Origin: Chara braunii
Lineage: Eukaryota > Streptophyta > Charophyceae > Charales > Characeae
DNA: 22,644 nt
NCBI GenBank assembly: GCA_003427395.1
Contig: BFEA01000207.1
Span: forward strand, 70,325 to 92,968
Reading direction: 5' to 3'
In this document: positions 8,105 through 17,326 of the stretch, piece by piece
Numbering within the stretch: position 1 is the first letter of the stretch
How the letters are laid out: the number at the start of each line of letters is the position of its first letter
The notes under the pieces: generated by a model
What the model saw: only the letters and a program-made list of their open reading frames with translations
Database searches by the model: none
What the model was told of the DNA's origin: nothing
Program-made: the position numbers and the translations under genes

Positions 8105-8268
8105 CTTTTTATTTTACTACAAAGGGCAATGACCTTGAAGTATCATCATTGAGCTGACTGGCCCCCGGTAATTCAGAATTATTTATTGAATCATATTTTT
8201 GTTCATCTGGCTGGACTGGGGTTTCATCAGTTAATGGGTGTACCAACCGAGCTAGCCCCATGAGTAGG
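8105..8268 (-). mobile_element. tRNA-derived SINE, copy 2 (family at 128-297)
   Basis: On minus the head reads GGGGCTAGCTCGGTTGGTAC (A box at about 8241-8254). The B-box region is partly deleted compared with copy 1. The body (GGTCATTGCCCTTTG, and the aattcagaa and tgagctgac blocks) and the A-rich tail (plus 8105-8121) match 128-297. Conservation of body as well as head shows shared descent. Confidence 0.75.
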
Positions 8269-8337
8269 CTGGAGAATTAGGAACTCGTTAGGGAGCATGA
8301 GATTAATTAGGAACTCGTTAGGCAGCATGAAGTTACG

Positions 8338-8438
8338 TTTCTAGTTAGACGAATTTGGGCGCTCCTGTAGTGGTCCGTACGTTTCCTAAAATCGTGGCAC
8401 GTTAACGGGCACGACTTTAGGAAGTACTGGTGGTTTAA
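8338..8438 (-). mobile_element. truncated TTAA-family MITE
   Basis: This is the reverse complement of the left part of the complete element at 2563-2694. Shared blocks are gaatttgggcgctcctgtag, cgtacgtttcctaaaatcgtg and the end gtactggtggtttaa. The other terminus (CCCAGCTATCAG block) is missing. The target site of the adjoining long retroposon starts immediately after the TTTAA end. Confidence 0.8.
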
Positions 8439-8458
8439 GAAAGAACCTGTGGAGTCGA

Positions 8459-8537
8459 GTTGATGTAGCTCAGTGGTTAGAGCACCAGTTGGAAATGTGC
8501 ATTGTGGTATAAGGTTGCAGGTTCAAAACTCCACAGC
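8459..8537 (+). promoter_or_regulatory. tRNA-like Pol III promoter head of the long retroposon
   Basis: The A box TAGCTCAGTGGTTAGAGC starts at 8466 and the B box GGTTCAAAACTCC lies at about 8520-8532, with tRNA-like spacing. The acceptor arms do not pair well, so it is tRNA-derived rather than a working tRNA gene. Confidence 0.7.
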
Positions 8538-8773
8538 CTTGCGCATTGACATCGGCAGGGCATTAGAATGACGCACGGCTGGACACACACTCCCCTGGGC
8601 CGACGCATGGTACTCTTACAGACACTGCCTGGGCACTACCCGGGGGTCAGTCCATGGGGGTGTTGTACGCTGGTCTAGACTTCACGTTGGTTGCGTGCTG
8701 TTGTTGGCTTTGGTCGCTCTGATGATCTCCCCCAGCCCCCAGCCCAGACATTTCACACATTATATCCACTTCC

Positions 8774-8850
8774 CACGGTAGTGCGTGTGGTAGAACCCTC
8801 CAGTCTCATACTGTAGGTCACAGGTTCGAGTCCGGTTCCGGACTTTGGGG
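8774..8850 (+). promoter_or_regulatory. second tRNA-like head inside the long retroposon
   Basis: An A-box-like TAGTGCGTGTGGTAGAA (8779-8795) and a B box AGGTTCGAGTCC (8823-8834) have tRNA-like spacing. This suggests a dimeric retroposon, or an older SINE captured in the longer element. Confidence 0.55.
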
Positions 8851-8878
8851 GGTCCTGTCCAGATAGGCCTGTCTCTAC

Positions 8879-8894
8879 CACACACACACACACA
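8879..8894. repeat. (CA)n tract
   Basis: A short run of CA dinucleotides follows the second tRNA-like head. CA-rich sequence continues loosely to about 8990. Confidence 0.8.
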
Positions 8895-9150
8895 TGAGAT
8901 ACTATCCCAGATATTATCTACAGGGAACAAACACCATACACAGTCTATCACATACCATACACACACATAGCTCAAGGCACACACACATGTACTAGTGGAG
9001 GTGATACGAGTAGCTCTCACCAGTACTCACTTCGCAGATGCTCCATGATGGGGAGCAGCGTCCACACAGACATTACGAACATCCACATAGCCCACAGGCA
9101 CACGCCTATGATACAGAGTACATACACAACCATAGGGCTGGGAGGAGGTC

Positions 9151-9470
9151 ATGATCAACTGATAATGATCATAGGCGTCTCGATGATAAGTACCCCCCTT
9201 AAAATCAGCTGGGACTGAGGTGGGCGAGTAGAGGGCGTGAGTCACTGGTTGGTCGGGATCAACTAATGATGATGATAGGCGTCTCCCCCTTAAAATCAGC
9301 TAGACTGTATGTGGCAGACTTGGGCTGTGGTGAGCGAGTAGAGGGCGTGACTCACTGGTTGGTCTGGATTAACTGATGATGATGATAGGCGTTTCGAGGA
9401 TAAGTACCCCATCTTAAAATCGGCTAGGACTGTGGTGGGCGAGTAGAGGGCGTGAGTTACCGGTTGGTCA
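9151..9470. repeat. three-copy minisatellite, unit about 103-110 bp
   Basis: Landmarks gatcaactgat / gatgataggcgt / aaaatcagct / gcgagtagagggcgtgag / actggttggtc repeat three times, starting near 9153, 9256 and 9366. The units differ by small indels. The array is internal to the long retroposon. Confidence 0.85.
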
Positions 9471-9829
9471 ACTTAGGGGCTAGTAGGAGATTGATTGGGC
9501 CTGGTGTCCGAAGTTCCCGTGCGACGAGGCTCGTTCCACTCCGCTTCCACCGGGGCTGGGTCATGGCTAGCCCTGGTGCCTGTCACGACTGTTCGATCCA
9601 AGTTCCCCTCGATACTAACTAGGGGTAATGGTCCTGAGTGCTGGTCACACTTACGTAGGATAGTAGAGATAGGGGTGCGCTAGGAGTATTGACGTGAGGA
9701 TGGGATGGGTGGTAGCCTCGTTCCCTCAGGGCAACCATGGCTGACTGCTCCAGGCGATCAATGTGGGCCTAGTAACCGGCAAAAAAAGAAAAAAGAAAAA
9801 AAGAAAGAAAGAAAGAAAGAACCTGTGGA

Positions 9830-10218
9830 ACATCTTGACTGTGGAATTATCTACATGAGAGAAAAATCTGCAGAACCGTGCGGAGAAGACTAAGGAGAAC
9901 AAAACACGGAACAGGAATTATGTCCGGCCAAATGGAGGGATGTTATGCAGACCATGGACATCATGGCAAAAATAAAGAAGGGGGACGTCTTTTATACTGC
10001 CAGCAACTTATCCCTATGGGTACAGAAACAGCCTACTCTATGGGTCTTGCTACACTACTGTCGGCTCTCGAAAAGGAAACAAAGAGTTCTTGGGGAGCTG
10101 TCAAACTCTAGAAAGCAGGGAAATTCCCATCTTTGCTCCACTCCCTCTGGAAGGAGGGACTCTAGAACTTTCAAGTGCACTATCAAACGGCAAAAACACC
10201 CAAGAACTAGGTTAACTT
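9830..10218. other. unassigned interval
   Basis: No gene is recognised. The frames at 9878-10235 overlap in two phases and have no domain. Confidence 0.35.
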
Positions 10219-10449
10219 TGTCCACTGCGACTTGAGGTGGACTCTCGAAGAATGACGGCCTTTGTAGAGCAGAGCAGAGGAACCCTGGAAAAAAAGTACA
10301 TTGCATGTGGGGAACTCCCAAACCCTGGAGTGTTCTGTCTGGTTCGTCGTCCCCAACTCCAGGTGGAGTCTCGAAACAAAAGGGCCTGTTGAGAGCATGG
10401 TCGACGACCCTTGAAAAAAAGGTGCAGGTGGGGGGGGGGGGGGGGGGGG
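10219..10449. repeat. imperfect ~131-bp duplication ending in poly-G
   Basis: Blocks gaggtggactctcgaa...gaggaaccctggaaaaaaag (from about 10232) and caggtggagtctcgaaac...cgacccttgaaaaaaaggtg (from about 10361) are diverged tandem copies. The second ends in 20 G residues at 10430-10449. The 133-residue minus-strand frame (10055-10456) is a translation of this repeat and its poly-G, not a gene. Confidence 0.6.
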
Positions 10450-10910
10450 TCTCCAACCTTCAAGAGCGCTGTTTGAGAGATCTGTAAAGGGGTACGGCAG
10501 GACTCTTCAATCTTTTTGGAGAGCGAAGAGCATGTACTTATCCCCTAAACATACAGCCCTAGGTGCAGACCATGCACAAGGGCTGACCCTACCGGCAGAC
10601 AATTTTTCGGTGGCTTGTGGCCTATCTGTGCCTCATCCCCAATAATAGAGGATATAGAAACTATAAGAACTCAGGGATGGCCAATCATTCGTAAAATCTC
10701 AAAACAAGGTTTTCGCCGATTTCGTTTTCATGAAAAGGCCTAAAATCTCAAGGTTTCCAACCTTTTCGTTTTCAGGTAAGAGTGCCTTCTTACCAAGCTT
10801 GATGATTCATAGACGATAGACAATGAATGCTCATTGCTCAACAATCTCCACATGCTTGGCGGGGGGAGCCAAGCAATCCACCATCTCTATCACAACATCA
10901 AAAAGGCATA
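10450..10910. other. unassigned interval with a ~48-bp duplication
   Basis: The motif taaaatctcaa...tttcgttttca occurs at about 10692 and 10740. Nothing else is recognised. Confidence 0.4.
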
Positions 10911-11058
10911 CTCGGCCTCGCTCCACTGCACATCATTCTGAATGTATACAAACACAATTGTCATTCAGATACATTCAGGACGTTGGGTCCGTGCGAATGC
11001 ATGTCAGCGGTGTTTCAATCCAGATACATTTAAAACCTTGTGAGGTGGAGCCAGGCCC
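10911..11058 (+). mobile_element. MITE, GGGCCTC family type B, copy 2 (decayed)
   Basis: The left end CGGCCTCGCTCCACTGCAC (from 10913) and right end GAGGTGGAGCCAGGCCC match the family termini. ATA flanks both sides (10908-10910 and 11059-11061). The interior has several CAGATACATT-type motifs like 3050-3165. The left terminus has a small insertion or change relative to other copies. Confidence 0.6.
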
Positions 11059-11158
11059 ATACTGACTGACACATACGGCTTCCCTTGATCCGATTGCAGC
11101 AATAAGGAAGTGCAAGAAGATCAGGATAACACATTGGTTTGCAAAACACAATGACAAT

Positions 11159-11400
11159 GGCCCTCACTCCACTGCACTATATTCTACATGTATCTGGACT
11201 GGATCATGTCTCAGATACGTTGGGATCTGCACAACATTCTACATATACCTAGACTGGATCTCTCAGATAAGTCGGAATCAATCCAACATTTTGAATGGAT
11301 CAGGACCATTACCGCTTCCACCGCCGGCCCAGATACATCTGGATTGATCCGACAATTTGGACCCCTACCACCACTTCCAATACATGTAGACTGTTGCAAG
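11159..11400 (+). mobile_element. MITE, GGGCCTC family type B, fragment
   Basis: It starts GGCCCTCACTCCACTGCAC, preceded by AAT as in other copies, and continues with multiple (C)TGGATC and CAGATAC motifs. I cannot find the matching right terminus, so the end given is approximate and the copy is truncated or rearranged. Confidence 0.45.
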
Positions 11401-11451
11401 AACCAAGCGACTATTATCGCCAAAGAAGGAAAAAATGAAAGTGATTCGAAG

Positions 11452-11751
11452 AAGAAATAATGGCAGATGCAGCATGTTTTGAAACCCTTAAGGCAAAAAA
11501 GACACGCGCCAGGTAAGAAACCATGCGCCAACTCGAAATGAGCGATTTCAGTCCAAAAGTATCTGTTGGGATTTTTTTTATTTTTTTTTTTCCCCTCTGA
11601 CACCGCGGCCGACCCATGTAAATATGACACCCGGTCTGACATCACGGCCGTCGGTACTTCCGTTGCCTTTTCGAACTCGGTGCGGTTTTCTTTGCCGAGG
11701 CGTGTTATTTTTGCCCATTCGATACTCTAAGGTGACATAAACGTACTTACC
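11452..11751 (-). repeat. dispersed ~300-bp repeat, copy 2
   Basis: Reverse-oriented counterpart of 6475-6811, with all landmark blocks in the same order and an interrupted A tract (T tract on plus near 11570-11591) at the equivalent place. On minus it starts with gtaagtacg. The shared start and shared end near the gcatc(t/c) block define a unit, but no TIR, tRNA head or TSD is evident. Confidence 0.75.
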
Positions 11752-11757
11752 CCTTGA

Positions 11758-12374
11758 AAGAAAGGAGAAGGAAATAAGCCAGACCCCGACACGTGCGGAT
11801 CACACAAAGAAACAGGATGTGAGCAATGCAGTGTGCACGAGGCTCCAGCCAAGAAGCTCCTTTCTGAAGATCATACGATTGTTTACAGGGAATACACCCC
11901 GCCATCTGATCTTATGAGGAAGAGGAAAGGGCCACCTCCTCAAAGAAACGTCCTCTCAACGCTCGTCGAGTGGCAACCTCCCTGAGCTTGGCAGTTCCCA
12001 TGAAGACTCTGGCCAGGAAGGAGAAGTCTTCCATGAGAGTGAGCGAACTCTTCATCCCGTTGATCTGCGCCAACACTCATCAAGGGATAAGAGTCCTCAC
12101 CACACGCACAATTGACGAAGCGTTAGACCTGCCGGTCTTTACAGTCAAAGGCCAACCTTGGGACACACAAGCAGCAAATTTCATCCACTACTCAATTCTG
12201 ATAGGAGACGGCACCGTTTTTGTGCTCCCTCTGCCAAGGATGGGGAGACCCATCGTAGATCTCCCCAACGGTGAGAAGATTCTGCTTTACATTGCCTTTC
12301 TGGACTTGGTCTCCATCTCTCGCTCCATCGACCAGTGGAAAAGCATTACCATCGACTGGTTGGAACTCGAACCT
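11758..12374 (+). pseudogene. possible LINE ORF1 remnant
   Basis: Two consecutive frames may be pieces of one broken coding region. The first (11758 to a stop near 11984) has a Cys/His cluster, C-x2-H-x4-C-x2-C-x3-H, reminiscent of nucleic-acid-binding zinc knuckles. The second (11970-12374) encodes about 135 residues with no low complexity and includes a region around PVFTVKGQPWDTQAANFIHY. The frame is cut by the T-rich tail of the minus-strand LINE at 12375. Position upstream of an endonuclease on the same strand fits LINE ORF1. The assignment rests on context only, and no family is recognised. Confidence 0.35.
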
Positions 12375-13345
12375 CCCTTTTTTTTTCCTTTTTTTTTTCC
12401 GACTGGAAACCGGGTCCAGTGTCCCATTCAATAGCCACTCTTGAACAAGGATCAAAATTCCGCTAAAAAACAGGTACTAGCGTGGACTGTCCACTACCAA
12501 CTTCTCAGAAAAGCACAGAGTCCTAACTCTCCCAAAATCTGAATCAACTAGCTAACCAGAGCACTCCGGTAATATTACCCGGCTTAGCTTACCACCTACC
12601 CCTCTCACAGAAAGGAACCGGAATCAGGGAACTGAAACAATAGAGTTAACTCCCCATTTATCCTTCTCAGGTAAGGGGAAGGCAGGGGGATTTCACCCCC
12701 ACAACTGTCCTAGCTGTTGTCGCTGAACAAAGAACACATCCCCCCCACAGATTGGCTACCAGTGCCCAACACTGACCACACAAAACAGTCAACCAAGCCT
12801 CGACCAACGGCTTCACAGAGACCTGTCTAACGCGACTGGGTGGCTTCACGTGAAGCGCCCTTTAGGGCAAGGCAGGAGCCACGGCCTAATGAGCAGTTTC
12901 CCATCCGGGGAGACCGATGCAAAATGTTCATGGACTGCCAAGGCACGGAAGAACCACAAAAGTCCCTTCCTTTGCCAGTCTGCCATGATAATCAGTCTGA
13001 TCTGTGACTTCATCAACCCTTTTAATTCCTCTGAATGCAAGGCTTCATTCTTGAATACTTTCTGGTTCCTGGCCTGCCAAATCACCTTCATAATGACACT
13101 CCTGCAAACTTGGGCAATATACCCCCATCCCGAATCCGAAGCTATTGGATTCCTGTGAAGCAGCCTGATCGAATCCACGAGTCGGTCCAAGGGATCGTGG
13201 AGGCACCAGAGTTAGACCACAGTCTCCTCCACCATTGCCAGATCAGTACGGAGCAGGGACAGTCTGTCCACAGATGCAATGTTGTTTCCAGGGCCCATTC
13301 GCATCGAGAGCATTGAGAGGAAAGGTTCATACCTTTTGACGCCAG
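12375..13345 (-). pseudogene. LINE 3' end: ORF2 C-terminus and 3'-UTR
   Basis: On minus, frame 13330-13142 encodes a zf-RVT-like knuckle: LSSQCSRCEWALETTLHLW followed by TDC, that is C-x2-C, ET-x2-H and C. It is followed after a frameshift by 13190-12846, with CRSVIMKVIWQARNQKVF, a typical C-terminal LINE segment. The second frame aligns with the plus-strand copy at 15912-16210 (CRS-x-IM-x2-IW-x2-RN). The 3'-UTR contains GGGACACTGGACCCGGTTTC (about 12425-12406) and ends in an A-rich tail with GG interruptions (12375-12400 on plus). The copy is 5'-truncated near 13345, which is common after target-primed reverse transcription. No RT core is present, so it is inactive. Confidence 0.75.
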
Positions 13346-13640
13346 CCATCCTGCCGATGGTACCGAATGCAGAGATTGTAACCACAGCAGGCTCGCCGCC
13401 CTCTGGTCTGGTAATTTCTGAATCTGTTTCCACAGATTCAGAGGCCCTAAGTGTTCCTGTGCCCAATCCGTGGCGAATGGCTATCCCTCACTAATACACA
13501 TCAGGTCCTCTCCGCAGATTGTTTTGCCCAACATATCCTCTCCAAGCCTTCAGCGATAACCCTCCCCACTCAGATCTTCTCCGAAGTAGATCCGACAGCT
13601 GGAGGGCAGACACAGCACACCCGCATCCGATCCTCTGGCG
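13346..13640 (+). other. possible LINE leader or ORF1 end
   Basis: Plus-strand frames here encode Pro/Ser/Thr-rich peptide with a frame change near 13450-13490 and run up to the endonuclease. It could be the continuation of the ORF1-like region split by the minus-strand LINE. This is inference from order and strand. Confidence 0.25.
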
Positions 13641-13655
13641 GCATCGACCTCTCAA

Positions 13656-14568
13656 ATGGTCCTCCCAAACGGGATTAGAATAGCCAATTGGAACGTCAGA
13701 GGACTAGGTGATAGTTCTAACCACAACAAAAAGGCAAGACTGGCACACATAATTTGTCTTCAAGAAACCAAACTGAACGATGATAAAATCAGCAATGCTC
13801 ACAGCTGGTGGAAAGGCCCCCAATTTTGGACTTGGGCTGAAGGGACCAAAGGAGGAGTAGCAGCATTATTTAACAAAGACCTAGATCTACAAACCGCCGA
13901 CCATTGTGCACATTCAAAGGAAGATGGATCTGGGTCAAATTCTCCATTGCTGTTGAAGATTGGGCAGTAATTTCTATCAACATCCCAGTTGATTAAGGAT
14001 CGCACAATGTTTTTGGCCAACCGACCAGCATGCATTCCGGATGGAAAAAACCTGATACTGGCAGGGGACTGGAACACTACCTTCAACCCTGGCCTCGACT
14101 CCCTGCACCCCACCACATTGAAATTGGATTCTGTAACGTTGACCAAATTCTTAGAGGCCCAATGCCTGGTCAATGTTTTCAAAACTCTCAACCCAGATGC
14201 TCCAGGCTTCACATGGTGGCCCCAGACCATCCAAAAGGCCCCCCAACCTAGAAAAAGACTGGATATCTTTTCTAGCAAGGGGAGCAGTCTGGGATAGGTC
14301 TATGTGGTGTGAACAAAGGGTATCATCAGTATCAGACTACTATCCGGTCTATATGGACATTCTAGCCAAGATCACCTTCGACAAAGCCCACTCCCCGTTT
14401 AAACTTGATGTGAATCTACTTAAGGACAAGGGGATCCTGAAGTGGGCAAGCTCCCAAATGATTTCTTGGTCAGACTGTGATGCCCCAACCTCACGCCCGA
14501 CACAACTTCCTGACCGGAGTGGGAGCGGGCCTGGAAGTTGCAAAAAGGGGGTGTGCCAAGGATTCTAG
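13656..14568 (+). pseudogene. LINE ORF2 N-terminal APE-type endonuclease, frameshifted
   Basis: The endonuclease of non-LTR retrotransposons nicks target DNA to prime reverse transcription. Motifs occur in order but in three frames. They are IRIANWNVRGLG and IICLQETKL with catalytic Asn and Glu (13656-13970), GGVAALFN, then LILAGDWNTTFNPGLDS (the GDxN motif) and PGFTWW...KRLDIF (13989-14297), then VSDYYPVY, which corresponds to the SDHxP motif with Tyr replacing the catalytic His (14173-14568 frame). At least two frameshifts and the loss of the key His make it a dead copy. Spacing matches a normal ~220-residue APE domain. No reverse transcriptase follows. The style resembles L1-type elements. 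Confidence 0.85.
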
Positions 14569-15911
14569 GAAAGCGAGGTGGAGTCCCAGGTCGCAACTAG
14601 GATCTCCTGTGTCAAGGTTCCAAGGACAGAAGTGCAAAGGGGTTTAGACAAAAATGGGGCTTTCTCAGTTCGCAGCTTCCATGGTCAGGTACTGGGGATG
14701 GCCGGTTTTGGCGCCTAGGACAAACACAATGGGTATCTCACTGCTCAACACACGACGCCTACGGGATTCATGGATCTCAGAGTCTGGCGTGGACAGTCTC
14801 AGTCAAAGGCTGTATTCTTGACGCTCAACCTCGGTACGAGTCCGCCAAACGAAGCCCGACATCTGGTAGAGGTAGTCACGATCCGTTAATCAAAAGGAGA
14901 CACCGAACTCTATGCTACAAATTCACATTAATGCTGTCGTTCCTATCCATGCAGAAGTATACCAGTAATACAGCCCGGATGTGGACGACTTATGCGAGCG
15001 CGTGTATACGCGACGGGCCATTTTACTGGCTGACTGTAACGTATACACGTGGCACGAGATCCGTTCACAAAACAACTCAACAACTTTGCTATTTCCCATC
15101 AATTCCAGCGGACTAAGGTTACGCATGCATCCACGTTCCCCAATCATTCAATATTCCGACATAAACAGGAATGATGTATACCAAGTTGACACAATTAAAC
15201 CGCAATCATCACAAATGACATCATCCATAAAAGGAAAGAAACACCACAGAAACTCCGAAAAAAAAAGGAGGGATCCCACACAATCGTACGAAAGTCCGAA
15301 ATTACAAAGGCAACAATGGCGAAAGCCGCAACCAAAATTTCTAGAAGGCAAGGAGAGAAGACCCCACACACCCAGCGCCTCGCACACTCTCACTGCTTCA
15401 CCATCCTCCTCCTTACTCCAATGCAGGCAGTCCGTTGCCTCGCACCTACCAACAACCCAGAGTTGTTATCCCTCTTAAACCCGAGTACACATGTCGAGAA
15501 GCTGTAGAGAACGTAAGAATTGATCCGTTCAAAGACTACTACTGGTCTGAGATCCACAAAACGTCACTACAGGACAGCGCCAGTCTGGGTTGTCCATCCC
15601 GACTCAAGGCCCACTCAAGGAAAACCAAGGCGTTTCAAGGGTCCTCCGGACCTCCCTTAAAAAACCCACCTTTGCAGGCTGGTGCTCTAGATCAATCTAG
15701 ACTGAGAAGGACTGACCCGCTCTGACAGATCAAGAACTGAAAATTCTAGAGCTAACTTATCGAGTTAAGTGGAGCGATGACGACTCTATTACTTTTCTAG
15801 AGTCGTTCTGACAGCTCTAGAACAGGTTTTTGAGTGCCCATTTCTTGAGTAAGTGCAGCCATGCCGCACTCAAGAAAAAGCTCGAATCTAGAGTAGTGCA
15901 GCAAACCCCTA
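14569..15911 (+). other. unassigned interval, possibly rearranged LINE-derived sequence
   Basis: The RT domain expected between the endonuclease and the LINE C-terminus is not visible. A 165-residue frame (14981-15478) contains AILLADCNVYTWHEI, faintly like an endonuclease LLGDFN motif, then a basic stretch (KGKKHHRNSEKKRRD). I cannot assign it. Another frame at 15830-16186 overlaps the LINE 3' end in the wrong phase. Confidence 0.3.
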
Positions 15912-16670
15912 TATGGCAAACTCCAGACGGAGAACAACTTCAGATTGGGCCCTGCTTACAGCGCCCTGATCTGCAGAAGCCTAATTATGGAAGGCATCTG
16001 GTCTTCCAGAAATGCCCTGATATTCAAATGGCAGAGACATCATATATGCCAGACCCTGAACTTGATCAAAGCCGGACTCAAGAGGGTAATCTACACGGAC
16101 TGGAGGCGAAGAGGCATGAGAGCAGGCAAGTTTGCTTTTCTGTCCACGGAAGGAAAACTCCAACTCTCTCAGTGGCTGATTTCTGAGGAGTATCTGAATT
16201 TATTTTCCTAATTACCTGCGGCAACTGCTGGTCAAGATAGGAGCTAGGCCTGCTTAGCCTGGACGTCTGTGGCCTGTTTTCTTGAAAAGCTGTTTCTTTC
16301 CTGCCTTTAATTCTGATTTTGTCCTTCTTACCGTTGAGCCGTTATTGTCCACTCTTTTATTCTTCTGTTCCTTGGAGCGTAGATGGAGGGACAGTGCACC
16401 TGGTTTCCAGCAGGTTTTACTGAATTTGCCTGGATTTGGGAGAGAGGTCTTTCATATTTTCTCTGTCCCTCCCTGCAGGATGGGGGTTAGCCCCTCCCCT
16501 CTTGACTGGGAGGAGTTCAATGGGACACTGGACCTGATTTCCAGCACAAGCCTTCCCTGGGAGCTGGCTCAGTTCCATGCCCTGGCTGAGATGTTTAGCG
16601 GTTCCTGACCTCAATGTGAATATTGATGAGATGTACACTCTTCCAAAAAAAAAAAGGAAAAAAGAAAACC
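15912..16670 (+). pseudogene. LINE 3' end on plus strand: ORF2 C-terminus and 3'-UTR
   Basis: The frame to 16211 encodes PAYSALICRSLIMEGIWSSR, then NALIF, a stretch with DWRRRG, and ends ...EEYLNLFS. This aligns with the C-terminus of the minus-strand copy at 12846-13190, so both derive from one family. The zinc knuckle is missing, so this copy is truncated just upstream. The ~430-bp 3'-UTR contains TGGGACACTGGACCTGATTT (from 16520), shared with 7690-7745 and 12375-12430, and the end is an A-rich tract with GG breaks (about 16645-16671), like the tail of the minus copy. The open frame at 16282-16608 lies in this 3'-UTR and is not called. Confidence 0.75.
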
Positions 16671-16671
16671 A

Positions 16672-16790
16672 AAAAAAAAAGAACTATGTGACTTTCAATA
16701 GCCAGAACCACAGCTATGGAAAAATGAATCTATAGCATTTTTCCATAGCTGTGGTTCTGGCTATTGAATGTCACATAGTTCTTTTTTTTT
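16672..16790. repeat. near-perfect palindrome, 55-bp arms, 9-nt loop
   Basis: Arms 16672-16726 and 16736-16790 are complementary with one mismatch, around the loop aatctatag. The arms contain gaactatgtgac and aatagccagaaccacagc. The palindrome starts exactly at the end of the LINE A-rich tail, and aaaaatgaatc occurs at the loop side of the left arm and again just after the right arm (16801). Such a structure can extrude as a cruciform, and its transcript would be a long hairpin. Confidence 0.9.
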
Positions 16791-16814
16791 TCTTTTTTGG
16801 AAAAATGAATCGGA

Positions 16815-17326
16815 TCCAGCGGCCTAGCTCAGTTGGTAAGGCACGCAAGTGGCAATGAGGAGGTCTTGGGTTCAATCCCCATTGGCCTCATGCACCTTCC
16901 TGGGCAAGCTTGGCGCCCGCCACCTAGAGATATGTCGTTGGTCCCCCCGAGTGGCATTGAGCAGAGACTGCTGATGTTCATAGGGGGAGGGGACCAGAGG
17001 GGAGGCACAGTGACTGGCCCGTCGAAGAAGCTCGGTCCTGGTGCTACCGGCTGACCCCTGGTCGGTATCGCCCACCTGCTGTAGCAGGTATCGCACCTGC
17101 TGGTGGGTGCAGCTCCCGCATGTTCCCTCGTTGGAGGCTTGAGCACGGATGTGGCTGCTACGGGGCTCCCCGTAATACTATAATGACAATAAAAAAAAAA
17201 GGCCTGAAAGGCCATCCTGTCCAGATTTGACAGGTAATTGAATTGGTTGGGCTTAAAGAATTAGCCTTTTTAAAATTAAAAAAAAGAAAAAAAAAGAAAA
17301 AGAAGAAAAAGAAAAAGAAAAAAAGA
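16815..17326 (+). mobile_element. tRNA-derived SINE, third family
   Basis: The head at 16820-16890 has A box TAGCTCAGTTGGTAAGGC (16825) and B box GGGTTCAATCCCC (about 16868-16880). The body is GC-rich. An inner A-rich stop ends ataatgacaataaaaaaaaaa (about 17175-17200), and the outer end is an (A3-9G)n tail at 17277-17328. The sequence before the head, aaaatgaatcggat (16802-16815), resembles aaaactgaatcttggat after the outer tail (about 17326-17342). If that is a TSD, the whole 510 bp moved together. The inner tail near 17200 could instead be the true 3' end of a 385-bp SINE. Acceptor arms are degraded, so it is not a functional tRNA. Confidence 0.75.

Larger units (their letters stand above)
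8454..9812 (+). mobile_element. long tRNA-headed retroposon with A/G-rich tail and 17-bp TSD
   Basis: The 17-mer aagaaagaacctgtgga occurs at 8437-8453 and again at 9813-9829, so the 1,359 bp between behave as one insertion. It begins within ten bases of a tRNA-like promoter head and ends in an A/G-rich tail ((GAAA)n and longer A blocks, about 9780-9812). This is the architecture of a Pol III retroposon, but the length is far above a usual SINE. Inside are a second tRNA-like head (about 8776-8850), a short CA tract and a three-copy minisatellite (9151-9470). No reverse transcriptase frame is present, so it would need a partner LINE. The AAGAAA part of the repeat could belong to the tail, leaving at least GAACCTGTGGA as target duplication. 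Confidence 0.65.

Noticed and set aside
8459-8537. Functional tRNA gene
   Set aside because: A and B boxes are present, but acceptor pairing is poor and the sequence is the head of a retroposon.
10770-10780. Splice sites (ttttcag followed by gtaag), also near 12668 and 6473
   Set aside because: Isolated matches with no flanking coding exons; expected by chance in this much sequence.
11970-12434. Intact stand-alone gene
   Set aside because: The end of the frame is the T-rich tail of an inserted minus-strand LINE, so any gene here is broken; kept only as a possible ORF1 remnant.
16820-16890. Functional tRNA gene
   Set aside because: The T arm has a mismatch and the acceptor stem does not pair; SINE body and tail follow.
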